Below are positions 18,863 through 27,223 of a DNA stretch of 64,000 nt, one piece after another. Origin of the DNA: Mycobacterium sp. Root265 (GTDB taxonomy: Bacteria > Actinomycetota > Actinomycetes > Mycobacteriales > Mycobacteriaceae); assembly GCF_001428895.1 (NCBI RefSeq), contig NZ_LMJA01000031.1:253975-317974 (forward strand), given 5' to 3'. Numbering within the stretch: position 1 is the first letter of the stretch; the number at the start of each line of letters is the position of its first letter. The notes beneath the pieces were generated by a model. The model was not told where the DNA came from. It searched no databases and was given only the letters and a program-made list of their open reading frames with translations. A program made the position numbers and the translations under genes.

Positions 18863-21409
18863 TCAGGCCAAGATCAGGCCCTCGCCGTCGGCGCTGACGT
18901 CGACGGTGACGGTGTCTCCGTCGTGCACCTGGCCGGCCAGCAACATCCGGGCCAGCTGGTCGCCGATCGCCTGCTGCACCAGCCGGCGCAGCGGGCGGGC
19001 ACCGTAGAGCGGGTCGAATCCGCGATCGGCCAGCCACTGCTTGGCCTCCAGCGACACCTCCAGGGTGAGCCTGCGCTGAGCCAGCCGCTTCTGCAGCTGG
19101 TTCAGCTGGATGTCGACGATGGACACCAGCTGGTCGGGGGTCAGCGCGTCGAAGATCAGCACGTCGTCGAGACGGTTGATGAACTCCGGCTTGAACGCCG
19201 CCCGAACGGCCGCCATCACCTGCTCCTCGGTGCCGCCCGACCCGAGGTTGGACGTCAGGATGAGGATGGTGTTGCGGAAATCGACCGTGCGACCCTGACC
19301 GTCGGTCAGCCTGCCCTCGTCGAGGACCTGCAGCAGCACGTCGAACACGTCCGGGTGCGCCTTCTCCACCTCGTCGAACAGCACCACGGTGTACGGCCTG
19401 CGCCGCACCGCCTCGGTGAGCTGACCGCCCTGGTCGTAGCCGATGTAGCCCGGAGGCGCACCGACCAGCCGAGCGACGGAGTGCTTCTCGCCGTACTCGC
19501 TCATGTCGATGCGGACCATCGCGCGTTCGTCGTCGAACAGGAACTCCGCGAGCGCCTTGGCCAGCTCGGTCTTACCGACACCGGTGGGCCCGAGGAACAT
19601 GAACGAGCCCGTCGGACGGTTCGGGTCGGCGACGCCGGCGCGTGAACGCCGCACCGCGTCGGAGACCGCGGCGACCGCGTCCTTCTGACCGATGACGCGA
19701 CGACCCAGCTCGTCCTCCATGCGCAGCAGCTTGGCGGTCTCCCCTTCGAGCATCCGCCCGGCCGGGATACCGGTCCAGGCCTCCACCACCTCGGCGATGT
19801 CGTCGGGACCGACCTCCTCCTTGAGCATCACGTTCTCGCGGGCCTCCGCGACCGGCAGTGCGGCGTCGAGCTTCTTCTCGATCTCCGGGATGCGGCCGTA
19901 GCGCAGCTCGGCGGCCTTGGCCAGGTCACCGTCGCGCTCGGCGCGGTCGGCCTCGCCGCGCAGCCGGTCCAGCTGTTCGGTGAAATCGCGGACGATGTCG
20001 ATGGCGCTCTTCTCGTTCTGCCACCGCGTGGTCAGTTCGGACAGCTGTTCCTTCTTGTCGGCCAGCTCGGCGCGCAGCTTCTCCAGGCGGTCCTTCGAGG
20101 CGTCGTCCGATTCCTTGGCCAGCGCCATCTCCTCGATCTCGAGGCGGCGGACCAGCCGTTCGACCTCGTCGATCTCGACGGGCCGGGAGTCGATCTCCAT
20201 CCGCAGCCGCGATCCGGCCTCGTCGACCAGGTCGATGGCCTTGTCGGGCAGGAAGCGGCTGGTGATGTACCGGTCGCTCAGCGTCGCGGCGGCCACCAGC
20301 GCGGAGTCGGTGATGCGCACACCGTGGTGCACCTCGTAGCGGTCCTTGAGACCACGCAAGATGCCGACGGTGTCCTCGACGGAGGGTTCGCCGACCAGCA
20401 CCTGCTGGAAGCGGCGCTCCAGCGCGGCGTCCTTCTCGATGTACTTGCGGTACTCATCGAGCGTGGTGGCACCGACCAGGCGCAGCTCGCCACGGGCCAG
20501 CATGGGCTTGATCATGTTGCCGGCGTCCATCGCCGACTCACCGGTGGCACCGGCGCCGACGATGGTGTGCAGCTCGTCGATGAACGTGATGACCTGCCCG
20601 GCCGAGTTCTTGATGTCATCGAGGACGGCCTTGAGGCGCTCCTCGAATTCACCGCGGTACTTGGCGCCGGCCACCATGGCACCCAGGTCCAGGGAGACCA
20701 GGGTCTTGTCGCGCAGGCTCTCCGGCACGTCGCCGGCGATGATGCGCTGGGCCAGGCCCTCGACGATGGCGGTCTTGCCGACACCGGGCTCACCGATGAG
20801 CACCGGGTTGTTCTTGGTACGGCGGCTCAGCACCTGCACGACGCGACGAATCTCGTTGTCGCGCCCGATCACCGGGTCGAGCTTGCCTTCCCGGGCGGCG
20901 GCGGTCAGGTCGGTGGAGTACTTCTCCAGCGCCTGATAGGTGCCCTCGGGGTCGGGGCTGGTGACCCGGGCGCTGCCACGCACCTTGGTGAACGCGTCAC
21001 GCAGGGCTTCCGGCGATGCGCCGGCACCGGTGAGCAGCTTGGCCGTGTCCGCATTGCCGGTGGCCAGGCCGACCAGCAGATGCTCGGTGGAGACGTACTC
21101 GTCGTCCATCTCGGTGGCCAGGTGCTGCGCCGTGGTGATCGCGGTGATCGCGTCCGGGCTGAGCTGGGGTTGCGAGCTGGAACCGGAGGCGCTGGGCAGC
21201 CGGGCGACGAGGCGCTCGGCCTCGGACCGGATCCTCGCGGGCTCGACTCCGACCGCTTCCAGCAGAGGCGCGGCGATACCGTCGTTCTGCGTCAGCAACG
21301 CCATCAACAAATGAGCGGGAGTGATCTGCGGGTTGCCTGCCGACGTCGCCGCCTGCAGGGCCGAGGTCAGTGCCGCCTGGGTCTTCGTGGTCGGATTGAA
21401 CGAGTCCAC
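18863..21409 (-). CDS. clpB: ATP-dependent disaggregase ClpB (Hsp100)
   Basis: An 848-residue AAA+ protein that extracts polypeptides from aggregates together with DnaK. Domains in order: double Clp-N repeat (1-145), first AAA+ module with Walker A GEPGVGKT (206-213) and Walker [10 protein letters not shown], coiled M-domain (about 400-525, rich in Glu/Lys/Leu), and second AAA+ module with Walker A GPTGVGKT near 605 and the sensor/arginine-finger region. No ClpP-docking loop is expected for ClpB. GTG start (21407-21409) with AGGTAGGT upstream. Its promoter region carries both an HspR-type repeat and a SigH-type promoter. Confidence 0.97.
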   Translation of the reverse strand: MDSFNPTTKTQAALTSALQAATSAGNPQITPAHLLMALLTQNDGIAAPLLEAVGVEPARIRSEAERLVARLPSASGSSSQPQLSPDAITAITTAQHLATEMDDEYVSTEHLLVGLATGNADTAKLLTGAGASPEALRDAFTKVRGSARVTSPDPEGTYQALEKYSTDLTAAAREGKLDPVIGRDNEIRRVVQVLSRRTKNNPVLIGEPGVGKTAIVEGLAQRIIAGDVPESLRDKTLVSLDLGAMVAGAKYRGEFEERLKAVLDDIKNSAGQVITFIDELHTIVGAGATGESAMDAGNMIKPMLARGELRLVGATTLDEYRKYIEKDAALERRFQQVLVGEPSVEDTVGILRGLKDRYEVHHGVRITDSALVAAATLSDRYITSRFLPDKAIDLVDEAGSRLRMEIDSRPVEIDEVERLVRRLEIEEMALAKESDDASKDRLEKLRAELADKKEQLSELTTRWQNEKSAIDIVRDFTEQLDRLRGEADRAERDGDLAKAAELRYGRIPEIEKKLDAALPVAEARENVMLKEEVGPDDIAEVVEAWTGIPAGRMLEGETAKLLRMEDELGRRVIGQKDAVAAVSDAVRRSRAGVADPNRPTGSFMFLGPTGVGKTELAKALAEFLFDDERAMVRIDMSEYGEKHSVARLVGAPPGYIGYDQGGQLTEAVRRRPYTVVLFDEVEKAHPDVFDVLLQVLDEGRLTDGQGRTVDFRNTILILTSNLGSGGTEEQVMAAVRAAFKPEFINRLDDVLIFDALTPDQLVSIVDIQLNQLQKRLAQRRLTLEVSLEAKQWLADRGFDPLYGARPLRRLVQQAIGDQLARMLLAGQVHDGDTVTVDVSADGEGLILA

Positions 21410-21464
21410 GACACCTACCTTTCTAGGTTCTTTACAGCTGGGTAAAAATGCTTGTCGTGTTGTG

Positions 21465-21498
21465 CAACGCAGTCAAGGTTGAGTCTGTTCCGCTCAAC
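21465..21498 (-). promoter_or_regulatory. clpB control region: HAIR-type HspR site overlapping a SigH-type promoter
   Basis: An inverted repeat GTTGAGT (21478-21484), seven bases, GCTCAAC (21492-21498) matches the HspR-associated inverted repeat (HAIR; CTTGAGT-N7-ACTCAAG). On the minus strand, CGGAAC ending at 21487 and CGTTG at 21469-21465 are separated by 17 bases, matching the SigH consensus (SGGAAC-N17-22-SGTTS). The -35 lies inside the HAIR element, so HspR would occlude the stress promoter. A TTGACT at 21476-21471 could serve a housekeeping promoter, but its -10 is weak. Confidence 0.8.
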
Positions 21499-21567
21499 TC
21501 TATAAATTTTCGGTGAGTCGCGCCGCGCACCCGCCGACGTTCGACCGGACGGGGTTAACGTCTGTGT

Positions 21568-22185
21568 ATGTCCGAGTCCGGTTCCGGCGATTTCGAGTTC
21601 GAACGGAAGTTCTTCGTCCGCGAGATGCCCGCCGTCGCGGCGTCCGATCCCACTCCGGCGCTGATCGTGCAGGCCTACCTGTTCGCCGCGGACGGCTACG
21701 CGGTCCGCATCCGCCTCCAGGGTCCGGCCCCCGCCGAGCTCAGTGGGACGCCCGCCGAACTCGTGCAGGCACTGAGTGACGACACGATCGGCACCATGAC
21801 CGCCAAGGGGCCCGCCACCGGCGGCACCCGCTACGAGGCCGAGCGCGAACTCGATCCGGTGGTGGCCGGGCAGATCGTGGCGCGGGCCGAGCACGTCGTC
21901 GTGAAGGTCCGGTACTCGGCGTGGCTGGGCGAGGACGGCTGGATCATCGACCGGTTCCTGAGCGGCAACGCTCCCCTGGTGATCGCCGAGGTCGAGCGCG
22001 GCGGGCCCGTCGTCGATCTGGTGATACCGGAGTTCTGCGCCACCGAGGTGTCCGAGGACGACCGCTTCCGCAACGAGTACCTCGCGCACCATCCGTTCGG
22101 CGGCTGGGCAGGCACCTACCTCGACGAGCTCGAGCTGCTCGGTCCCCGGTTCGTGGAAAGTCTCGGACGAAATACCTTCGGCTGA
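21568..22185 (+). CDS. CYTH-domain protein (triphosphate tunnel metalloenzyme-like)
   Basis: A 205-residue protein starting with the CYTH signature ExExK variant FEFERKFFV (residues 7-15). Alternating basic/acidic beta strands follow (YAVRIRLQG, TMTAKGPATGGTRYEAERELD, VVVKVRYSAW, WIIDRFLSGNAPLVIAEVE), expected to form the eight-strand tunnel that binds triphosphate and metal. Family members hydrolyse inorganic or thiamine triphosphate or act as class IV adenylate cyclases. The substrate here is unknown. ATG start with TAACGT (21556-21561) six bases upstream, so probably leaderless. Divergent from clpB. Confidence 0.88.
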   Translation: MSESGSGDFEFERKFFVREMPAVAASDPTPALIVQAYLFAADGYAVRIRLQGPAPAELSGTPAELVQALSDDTIGTMTAKGPATGGTRYEAERELDPVVAGQIVARAEHVVVKVRYSAWLGEDGWIIDRFLSGNAPLVIAEVERGGPVVDLVIPEFCATEVSEDDRFRNEYLAHHPFGGWAGTYLDELELLGPRFVESLGRNTFG

Positions 22186-22202
22186 TCGGCGACACTGTGG
22201 CG

Positions 22203-22772
22203 ATGCGCTTCAATCCCCCGCCGAACTGGCCGCCTGTCCCGCCGGGGTGGGCGCCGCCCGCCGGCTGGCAGCCCGACCCGTCCTGGCCGCCGCCGCCACC
22301 GGGCTGGCCGCTGTGGGTGCCGGCGGGGAAGTCCGGGCGCCGCAACGGACTCATCCTCGGTGCGGTGGGCGCCGTGCTACTGATCGCCGTCGGCGCGGTC
22401 GTCACCATCGCCGTGACCCGCGACGGACCGACCGCTGGTCCGGTCGGCGCCCCGACGACGACCACGACCGCCGCGGCGCTCTCCGATGAGGACCAGATCG
22501 AGAAGGTCGTCGAGCAGTTCCAGCAGGCTTGGAACGGACAGGAATTCGACAACCTGCGCAATCTGATGTGCGCCGACATGCGTGCCGATGAACAATTCTC
22601 CCGGGCCAATTTCGCCCAGATGCGCGACGAGATGGGTCAGTTGGATCTGAGCGTCACGTCGATCGACGTCAATGGCAAGACTGCCGACACCGTGATCGAG
22701 AACGACGGCAAAGACCCCGACGACATCGCGTTCTCCTACGAGAACGGCCAGTGGAAGTGGTGTGAACTATGA
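22203..22772 (+). CDS. Pro/Trp-rich membrane-anchored protein with extracytoplasmic domain
   Basis: A 189-residue protein. Residues 1-38 are a repetitive cytoplasmic PP-W tract (PPNWPPVPPGWAPP and similar). A basic stop KSGRR and a transmembrane helix at about 48-70 (LILGAVGAVLLIAVGAVVTIAV) follow, then a Thr-rich linker. The C-terminal domain beginning EDQIEKVVEQFQQAWNGQEFDNLRNLMCADM resembles the DUF4878/NTF2-like domain of the Rv0361-like product. Pro/Trp tracts of this type can bind WW/SH3-like or FHA-region partners, but none is predicted here. An in-frame GTG at 22197 is an alternative start. The stop overlaps the next gene (ATGA). Confidence 0.78.
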   Translation: MRFNPPPNWPPVPPGWAPPAGWQPDPSWPPPPPGWPLWVPAGKSGRRNGLILGAVGAVLLIAVGAVVTIAVTRDGPTAGPVGAPTTTTTAAALSDEDQIEKVVEQFQQAWNGQEFDNLRNLMCADMRADEQFSRANFAQMRDEMGQLDLSVTSIDVNGKTADTVIENDGKDPDDIAFSYENGQWKWCEL

Positions 22773-23440
22773 CCGACAGCTGGGGTTCCGTGCTGACCGA
22801 GCTCATTCCGCTGGCCATGGTGATCGCGCTCTCACCGCTGTCCATCATTCCCGCGGTGCTCGCCCTGCACACCGACCGACCGCGTCCGACCGGGCTGGCC
22901 TTCCTGGCCGGCTGGCTGTTGGGGCTGGCCGCGCTGGTGTCGCTGTTCGTGGTGGCCTCCGATCTGGTCGGCTCCCTGGACAAGCCGCCGAGCTGGGCGT
23001 CCTGGCTGCGCATCATCGTCGGTGCGGCACTGATCGTGTTCGGCGGATACAAGTGGGTGACCCGCAAGAAGTCCGAGCATTCACCGGCCTGGATGCGCAA
23101 GCTGAGCGGCCTCACCCCGACCCGGGCCGTGGTGACCGCCGCGGCGCTTGCGGTGGTGAACCCCAAGGTGTTGTTCATCTGCATCGCCGCGGGTTTGGCG
23201 ATCGGCACCGCCGGTATCGGCCAAGCGCACGCCTGGCTGGCAATGATCTACTTCGTGCTGATCGCCGGTAGCACCGCGCTCCTGCCGATCCTGGCCTATG
23301 TCGTCAGTGGGGAACGGTTGGCGGCCCCGTTGACCCGACTGAAGGAGTGGATGGAGCACCAGCACGCCACCCTGGTGGCCGCCATCCTGGTCCTCATCGG
23401 TCTCATGTTGCTGTACAAGGGAATTCACGCACTCGCATAG
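22769..23440 (+). CDS. GAP/Sap family (LysE-like) membrane exporter
   Basis: A 223-residue protein with six hydrophobic segments and an opening typical of the GAP family, to which the sulfolipid-addressing protein Sap belongs (LIPLAMVIALSPLSIIPAVLAL, then RPTGLAFLAGWLLGL). A cytoplasmic basic loop (KWVTRKKSEHSPAWMRK) sits between helices 3 and 4. In M. tuberculosis, Sap-type proteins assist glycolipid export. The cargo here is unknown. The start overlaps the upstream stop by four bases, so the two genes are coupled. The 3' end overlaps the convergent gene by 16 bases. Confidence 0.85.
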   Translation: MTDSWGSVLTELIPLAMVIALSPLSIIPAVLALHTDRPRPTGLAFLAGWLLGLAALVSLFVVASDLVGSLDKPPSWASWLRIIVGAALIVFGGYKWVTRKKSEHSPAWMRKLSGLTPTRAVVTAAALAVVNPKVLFICIAAGLAIGTAGIGQAHAWLAMIYFVLIAGSTALLPILAYVVSGERLAAPLTRLKEWMEHQHATLVAAILVLIGLMLLYKGIHALA

Positions 23441-24345
23441 TCCCAGAACTGCAACCATCGGACCGAATCGAACAGCAGCAACGTGGCCCCGTAGAGCAGC
23501 AGGATCACCAGCGCGCCGGCCAGGCTGCTGCGCCGGCCCGCACCGTCCACCGGATCCAGCCACCGCCGGAAAGGCCTCGACGCCCAAGGCATCAGCCACC
23601 ACTGCATCAGGACCACGCTGACCACCTGACTCAGCCACAGCGACAGCCAGGGCTCGGCCCCGAACCGGTCCAGCACCGGACCGAGGAACCTCGACAGCAG
23701 CATCACCGTCGGGTACAGCACGACCATGACGAGCATGACCGACTTCCAGTTGGGTGTCATCAGCATGCGGCCACCGTCGGTGCGCACGGTGGTGCCGAAA
23801 CCGGTGGTGCCCGACGCTGCGGCGAACTCCGCGGTCAGGCTCGACCGCAGACCGGGCAGGGCGGACTCGCGTTGACCCGATGACATCCACCCGGCCAACT
23901 GCCGATCGGTGCGAAAACGCAGCACCGAGAGTGCTTCTCCCCCATCCACAAAGAGAACGGTGCCCTCATACCCGCTGAATCCGCGCGCGGCCGCGGCGAG
24001 TCCGCGCTGCGAATCCAGGAACTCGCCGGCCTTGCCCTCGACGAGCTGATGCCGAAAGGCTGCGATGCCGGCCGGAGGCGGCTCGTCGGTCGCGAGCTGG
24101 ATTGCCGGAGCCGCCGGTAGCCATCCCGCAGTGCGCAACACGTCGGCGTCGTCCAGCCAGGCGTCCACTTCCGTTGTGCCGGTGAAGGTCACCGCAACGG
24201 CGGGCTCGAAGCATCCGTCGACCACCGACACCCGAGCTCTGATGCAGCCGGGTGCGGTGGCGGTCAACGCGTTCGCCCACTCCGAGAACGTGCCGTCGCC
24301 GCCGGGGTGGAACACCAGCACCGCGGTCACCTCGCGCCCGGTCAC
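23425..24345 (-). CDS. Two-part protein: ABM (ferredoxin-like) domain plus three-helix membrane domain
   Basis: A 306-residue protein. Residues 1-90 and about 95-180 look like tandem antibiotic-biosynthesis-monooxygenase (dimeric alpha/beta barrel) units. The second contains RHQLVEGKAGEFLDSQRG and GYEGTVLFVDGGEALSVLRFRTDRQLAGWM. Residues 205-300 hold three hydrophobic helices (MLVMVVLYPTVMLLSRFLG, LWLSQVVSVVLMQWWLM, LAGALVILLLYGATLLLF). This architecture recurs in bacteria as ABM proteins fused to DUF membrane tails. The reaction is unknown. GTG start overlaps the TetR stop (GTGA), so it shares the regulator's mRNA. Confidence 0.75.
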   Translation of the reverse strand: MTGREVTAVLVFHPGGDGTFSEWANALTATAPGCIRARVSVVDGCFEPAVAVTFTGTTEVDAWLDDADVLRTAGWLPAAPAIQLATDEPPPAGIAAFRHQLVEGKAGEFLDSQRGLAAAARGFSGYEGTVLFVDGGEALSVLRFRTDRQLAGWMSSGQRESALPGLRSSLTAEFAAASGTTGFGTTVRTDGGRMLMTPNWKSVMLVMVVLYPTVMLLSRFLGPVLDRFGAEPWLSLWLSQVVSVVLMQWWLMPWASRPFRRWLDPVDGAGRRSSLAGALVILLLYGATLLLFDSVRWLQFWDYASA

Positions 24346-24968
24346 TCGGGCAGCCCCAACTCGACGGCCGAGGCCGTCAGGTAGCGGTTCACGGTGGGCC
24401 CGATCAGGGTCACCACATCCTCGGTCGGCAGATCCGCCAAAGGGGGCACCTTCATCACATAGCGCAGCAGTGCGGTGCCCAGCAGATTGGTGGCGGCCAG
24501 CATCGCCCGCAGCGGGGCCTGCTCGCCACCGCCGATGACTCCGGACACCGCGGTCAGCACGTAAGTCTGGATGAAGGACCGCAGCGCCTCGTTCGCGTCG
24601 GGGTTCGAGGTGGCGGACTGCAGCATCGCGATCATGCTCTGCCCGGTCTCCGGCCCCTCCCAGATCTGCAGGTATCGGCGGACCAGGCGGGTGCCGACAT
24701 CTCCCTCGGCGGCGGTCATCGCCGCGACGAGTTGTTCGGGATCGAGCAGCAGCCGCAGGGATTCGCGAAACAGGTCGGCCTTGGACCCGAACAGATACAG
24801 CACCATCGACGGGTCGACGTGGGCGTCGCGGGCGATGGCGCGCAGCGTCGTCTTCTCGTATCCGTGCGCCGCGAAATGGTGCTTGGCCGCTGCCAGCACG
24901 GCGTCCCTGGAGACCGGCTCACCCTGCCTCCTACCCCGCTTCGAGGTTCTCTGTGCTGGTGAAGGCAT
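24342..24968 (-). CDS. TetR family regulator of the divergent membrane genes
   Basis: A 208-residue regulator with HTH at about residues 15-62 (GEPVSRDAVLAAAKHHFAAHGYEKTTLRAIARDAHVDPSMVLYLFGSKADLFRESL). The N-terminus is basic (TSKRGRRQ). The C-terminal domain resembles the TetR_C_16-type fold but is not assigned. Coupled to the ABM membrane gene downstream and divergent from a seven-helix membrane protein. A GATAAT hexamer (minus strand, 24982-24977) lies eight bases before its ATG, so its mRNA is likely leaderless and under its own operator. Confidence 0.92.
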   Translation of the reverse strand: MPSPAQRTSKRGRRQGEPVSRDAVLAAAKHHFAAHGYEKTTLRAIARDAHVDPSMVLYLFGSKADLFRESLRLLLDPEQLVAAMTAAEGDVGTRLVRRYLQIWEGPETGQSMIAMLQSATSNPDANEALRSFIQTYVLTAVSGVIGGGEQAPLRAMLAATNLLGTALLRYVMKVPPLADLPTEDVVTLIGPTVNRYLTASAVELGLPE

Positions 24969-24982
24969 GTTTCGACATTATC

Positions 24983-25055
24983 ATTTCACTCACTGTTGAA
25001 ATACCGCCGAGGCGGAGTTACGCTCTGCGGACATTATTTCAACACTGGATGAAAA
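24983..25055. promoter_or_regulatory. Two TTTCA-N8-TGAAA operators flanking the divergent promoters
   Basis: Two copies of TTTCA-N8-TGAAA are present: 24984-25001 (within ATTTCACT...TTGAAAT) and 25037-25054. For the plus-strand gene, a -35 TTGAAA (24996-25001), a 17-base spacer and -10 TACGCT (25019-25024) lie between them. One operator covers the -35 and the other the first transcribed bases. The left copy also abuts the GATAAT of the TetR gene. GACATTAT occurs beside each copy (24974-24981 and 25030-25037). Confidence 0.8.
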
Positions 25056-25064
25056 GAGCGCACG

Positions 25065-26048
25065 ATGACCGCTCCCGCCCCCGCCAGGCCGGCCCACCAT
25101 GCCGTCCCCGAGCTCCAGCCCCCTGCCGCGGCCCGGGCGGCGGCCGTCGTGTTCGCCCTCACCGCCCTGCTGGCGATCCTCGCGCTCGCCTTCGCGCTGC
25201 CCGCGGCGAAGTCGAAACCACACGAGGTACCGATCGGGATCGCCGGGCCCACAGCGGTGGCCGAGATGCTCGAGCGGACCGCCCCCGGTGCCTTCGCCGT
25301 CACCTACTACCCCGGTGCCGCCGCGCTGCGGCAGGCTGTGCTGGACCGGCAGGTGTACGGCGGCATCGCCTTCGACACGGGCCAACCGACGCTGTTCACC
25401 GCCACCGGCGGCAGCCCCGCAATCGCACAGCTGCTCACCCAGATCGGGTCGGGTATCGCCGGGCACAACGGAGTGCAGCTGAACACCGAGGACATCGCCC
25501 CGCCCAGTGCCGATGACCCGCGCGGCGCCGGCCTGGCCGCGTCGGCACTGCCCATCACGCTGGCCAGCATCCTGCCCGCGATGGCGCTGGTCCTCGTCCT
25601 TAGGCAGCAGGTATGGCTCCGCTTCGCCGCGGCGATCGCCTTCGCCGGCCTGATGGGTGTGACGGCCGCGGTGCTGCTGCGCTACCCGCTGGGGTCGATC
25701 GATGAGAACTTCTGGGGCGTCGCCGGTGGACTGGCGCTCGGCATTGCGGCCGCACTGCTGTTCGTCCTCGGGCTGGGGTCGCTGTTCGGACGGACCGGGT
25801 TGGCCATCGGGTCGGGGCTGGCGGTGCTGGTCGGCAACCCGCTGTCGGGGCTGACCAGTGCACCCGAGATGTTGCCCGCCGGCTGGGGCACGATCGGCCA
25901 GCTGCTGCCCCAAGGTGCCACCGCCACCCTGTTGCGGTCGACGGCCTACTTCGGCGGTTCCGGCGCCACCTCGGCGATTTTGGTGCTGAGCTGCTGGGCG
26001 ATCGCGGGCACAGCGCTGATTGCGACCGCCGCGATCCGCCGCGCCTAA
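25065..26048 (+). CDS. ABC-2/YhgE-like membrane protein, TetR-controlled
   Basis: A 327-residue protein. One helix at about residues 27-48 is followed by a ~100-residue extracytoplasmic region (KSKPHEVPIGIAGPTAVAEMLE...), then about six helices from residue 160 to the end. This one-plus-loop-plus-six topology is that of ABC-2 type permease/YhgE (Pip) or DUF3533-like proteins. No ATPase subunit lies nearby, so it is either a stand-alone transporter or pairs with a distant ATPase. AAAGAG precedes the ATG. Export of an amphiphile sensed by the TetR is inferred. Confidence 0.75.
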   Translation: MTAPAPARPAHHAVPELQPPAAARAAAVVFALTALLAILALAFALPAAKSKPHEVPIGIAGPTAVAEMLERTAPGAFAVTYYPGAAALRQAVLDRQVYGGIAFDTGQPTLFTATGGSPAIAQLLTQIGSGIAGHNGVQLNTEDIAPPSADDPRGAGLAASALPITLASILPAMALVLVLRQQVWLRFAAAIAFAGLMGVTAAVLLRYPLGSIDENFWGVAGGLALGIAAALLFVLGLGSLFGRTGLAIGSGLAVLVGNPLSGLTSAPEMLPAGWGTIGQLLPQGATATLLRSTAYFGGSGATSAILVLSCWAIAGTALIATAAIRRA

Positions 26049-26051
26049 ACT
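26046..26051 (+). promoter_or_regulatory. Candidate -10 (TAAACT) for the flavohaemoglobin gene
   Basis: TAAACT overlaps the preceding stop codon and ends eight bases before the GTG at 26060, which lacks a ribosome-binding site. A leaderless mRNA is suggested. Confidence 0.45.
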
Positions 26052-26059
26052 CGTACCCC

Positions 26060-27211
26060 GTGGGACTCGACGACCGCGACGCGCTGCAGACCCTGCGTGC
26101 CGCGGTCGGCACCGATGAGGTGATCCGCAGGATCTACACGCGCTGGTTCGCCATCGACATGTCGGCGCGCGATCTGTTTCCTCCCGACCTGACCCGCCAG
26201 CGGGCGTCCTTCGGTGAAGCCCTGAGCTGGCTGCTAGCCGAGATGATCGCCCAGCGCGCCGACGAACCGGTCGCCTTCATGGCCCAACTCGGGCGGGATC
26301 ACCGCAAATACGGTGTCACCGGGGCGCATTACGACACCCTGGGCCAGGCGCTGCTGGCCACCCTGCGCGGCGAGCTCGCCGAGGCCTGGGACGGCCGGAT
26401 CGCCGAGGCCACAACGGATTTCGTGGGGCTCGTGATCGGTGTGATGCGCGGCGCCGCCGACGCCGAGCAGACGCCGCCGTTCGTCGACGGCACGGTGCTC
26501 GAGCACATCCGGGCGACGCGGGACGTCTCGATCGTCCGGTTGCAGCTGGACCGGCCGCTGTCCTATCACCCCGGGCAGTACGTGACGGTGCAGGTGCCGC
26601 AGTGGCCGCGCCGGTGGCGTTATCTGAGTCCGTCGATACCCGCCGACGGCAGCGGTGCCATCGAGTTCCACGTCCGGTCCGTCAGCGGCGGAATGGTCAG
26701 CACGGCAATCGTCGGCGAAACCGTGCCCGGGGACCGGTGGCGACTGTCCAACCCGCACGGCGGACTGCAGATCGACCGCGACGGTGAGGACGTGCTGCTG
26801 GTGGCGGGCAGCACCGGGCTGGCGCCGCTGCGGGCGTTGATCTCCGACCTGTGCCGTTTTGCCGAGAACCCGCGGGTGCACCTGTTCTTCGGCGGCCGTT
26901 ATCCCTGCGATCTCTACGATCTGCGCACACTGTGGGAGATCGCCTCGACCAACCCGTGGCTGTCGGTGACGCCGGTCTCGGAGTTCTCCACCAATCCGCC
27001 GTGGGCCGCCGACTATCCCGATCACCAGCCACCACGCGGCCTGCATGTGCGTCAGACCGGGCAGTTGCCCGAGGTGGTGACGAGCTACGGCAGCTGGGGT
27101 GACCGCCAGATCCTGATCTGCGGCGGTCCGGACATGGTGACCGCGACCAAGGCCGCACTGATCGCGAAAGGCGCACCGCCCGAGCGGATCCAGCACGACC
27201 CGCTGGCGTGA
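26060..27211 (+). CDS. Flavohaemoglobin-like protein (globin plus FAD/NAD reductase), Rv0385-like
   Basis: A 383-residue protein. The globin domain (about 1-135) contains FMAQLGRDHRKYGV with the likely proximal His. The FAD-binding barrel (about 140-240) has YHPGQYVTVQVP and RYLSPSIP in place of the canonical RxYS. The NAD(P) domain (about 245-383) has GSTGLAPLRALI, FFGGRYP and the terminal ICGGPDMV. Classical flavohaemoglobins dioxygenate NO to nitrate. The Rv0385 group is the divergent type II form, reported to behave differently (D-lactate oxidation). Which activity applies here cannot be read from sequence alone. Confidence 0.9.
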   Translation: MGLDDRDALQTLRAAVGTDEVIRRIYTRWFAIDMSARDLFPPDLTRQRASFGEALSWLLAEMIAQRADEPVAFMAQLGRDHRKYGVTGAHYDTLGQALLATLRGELAEAWDGRIAEATTDFVGLVIGVMRGAADAEQTPPFVDGTVLEHIRATRDVSIVRLQLDRPLSYHPGQYVTVQVPQWPRRWRYLSPSIPADGSGAIEFHVRSVSGGMVSTAIVGETVPGDRWRLSNPHGGLQIDRDGEDVLLVAGSTGLAPLRALISDLCRFAENPRVHLFFGGRYPCDLYDLRTLWEIASTNPWLSVTPVSEFSTNPPWAADYPDHQPPRGLHVRQTGQLPEVVTSYGSWGDRQILICGGPDMVTATKAALIAKGAPPERIQHDPLA

Positions 27212-27223
27212 CAGAATTCCGTC

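Noticed and set aside
20324-21445. 373-codon open frame opposite the clpB N-terminus, reaching into its promoter
   Set aside because: Shadow of clpB. It would also overlap the clpB ribosome-binding site, with no start signals of its own.
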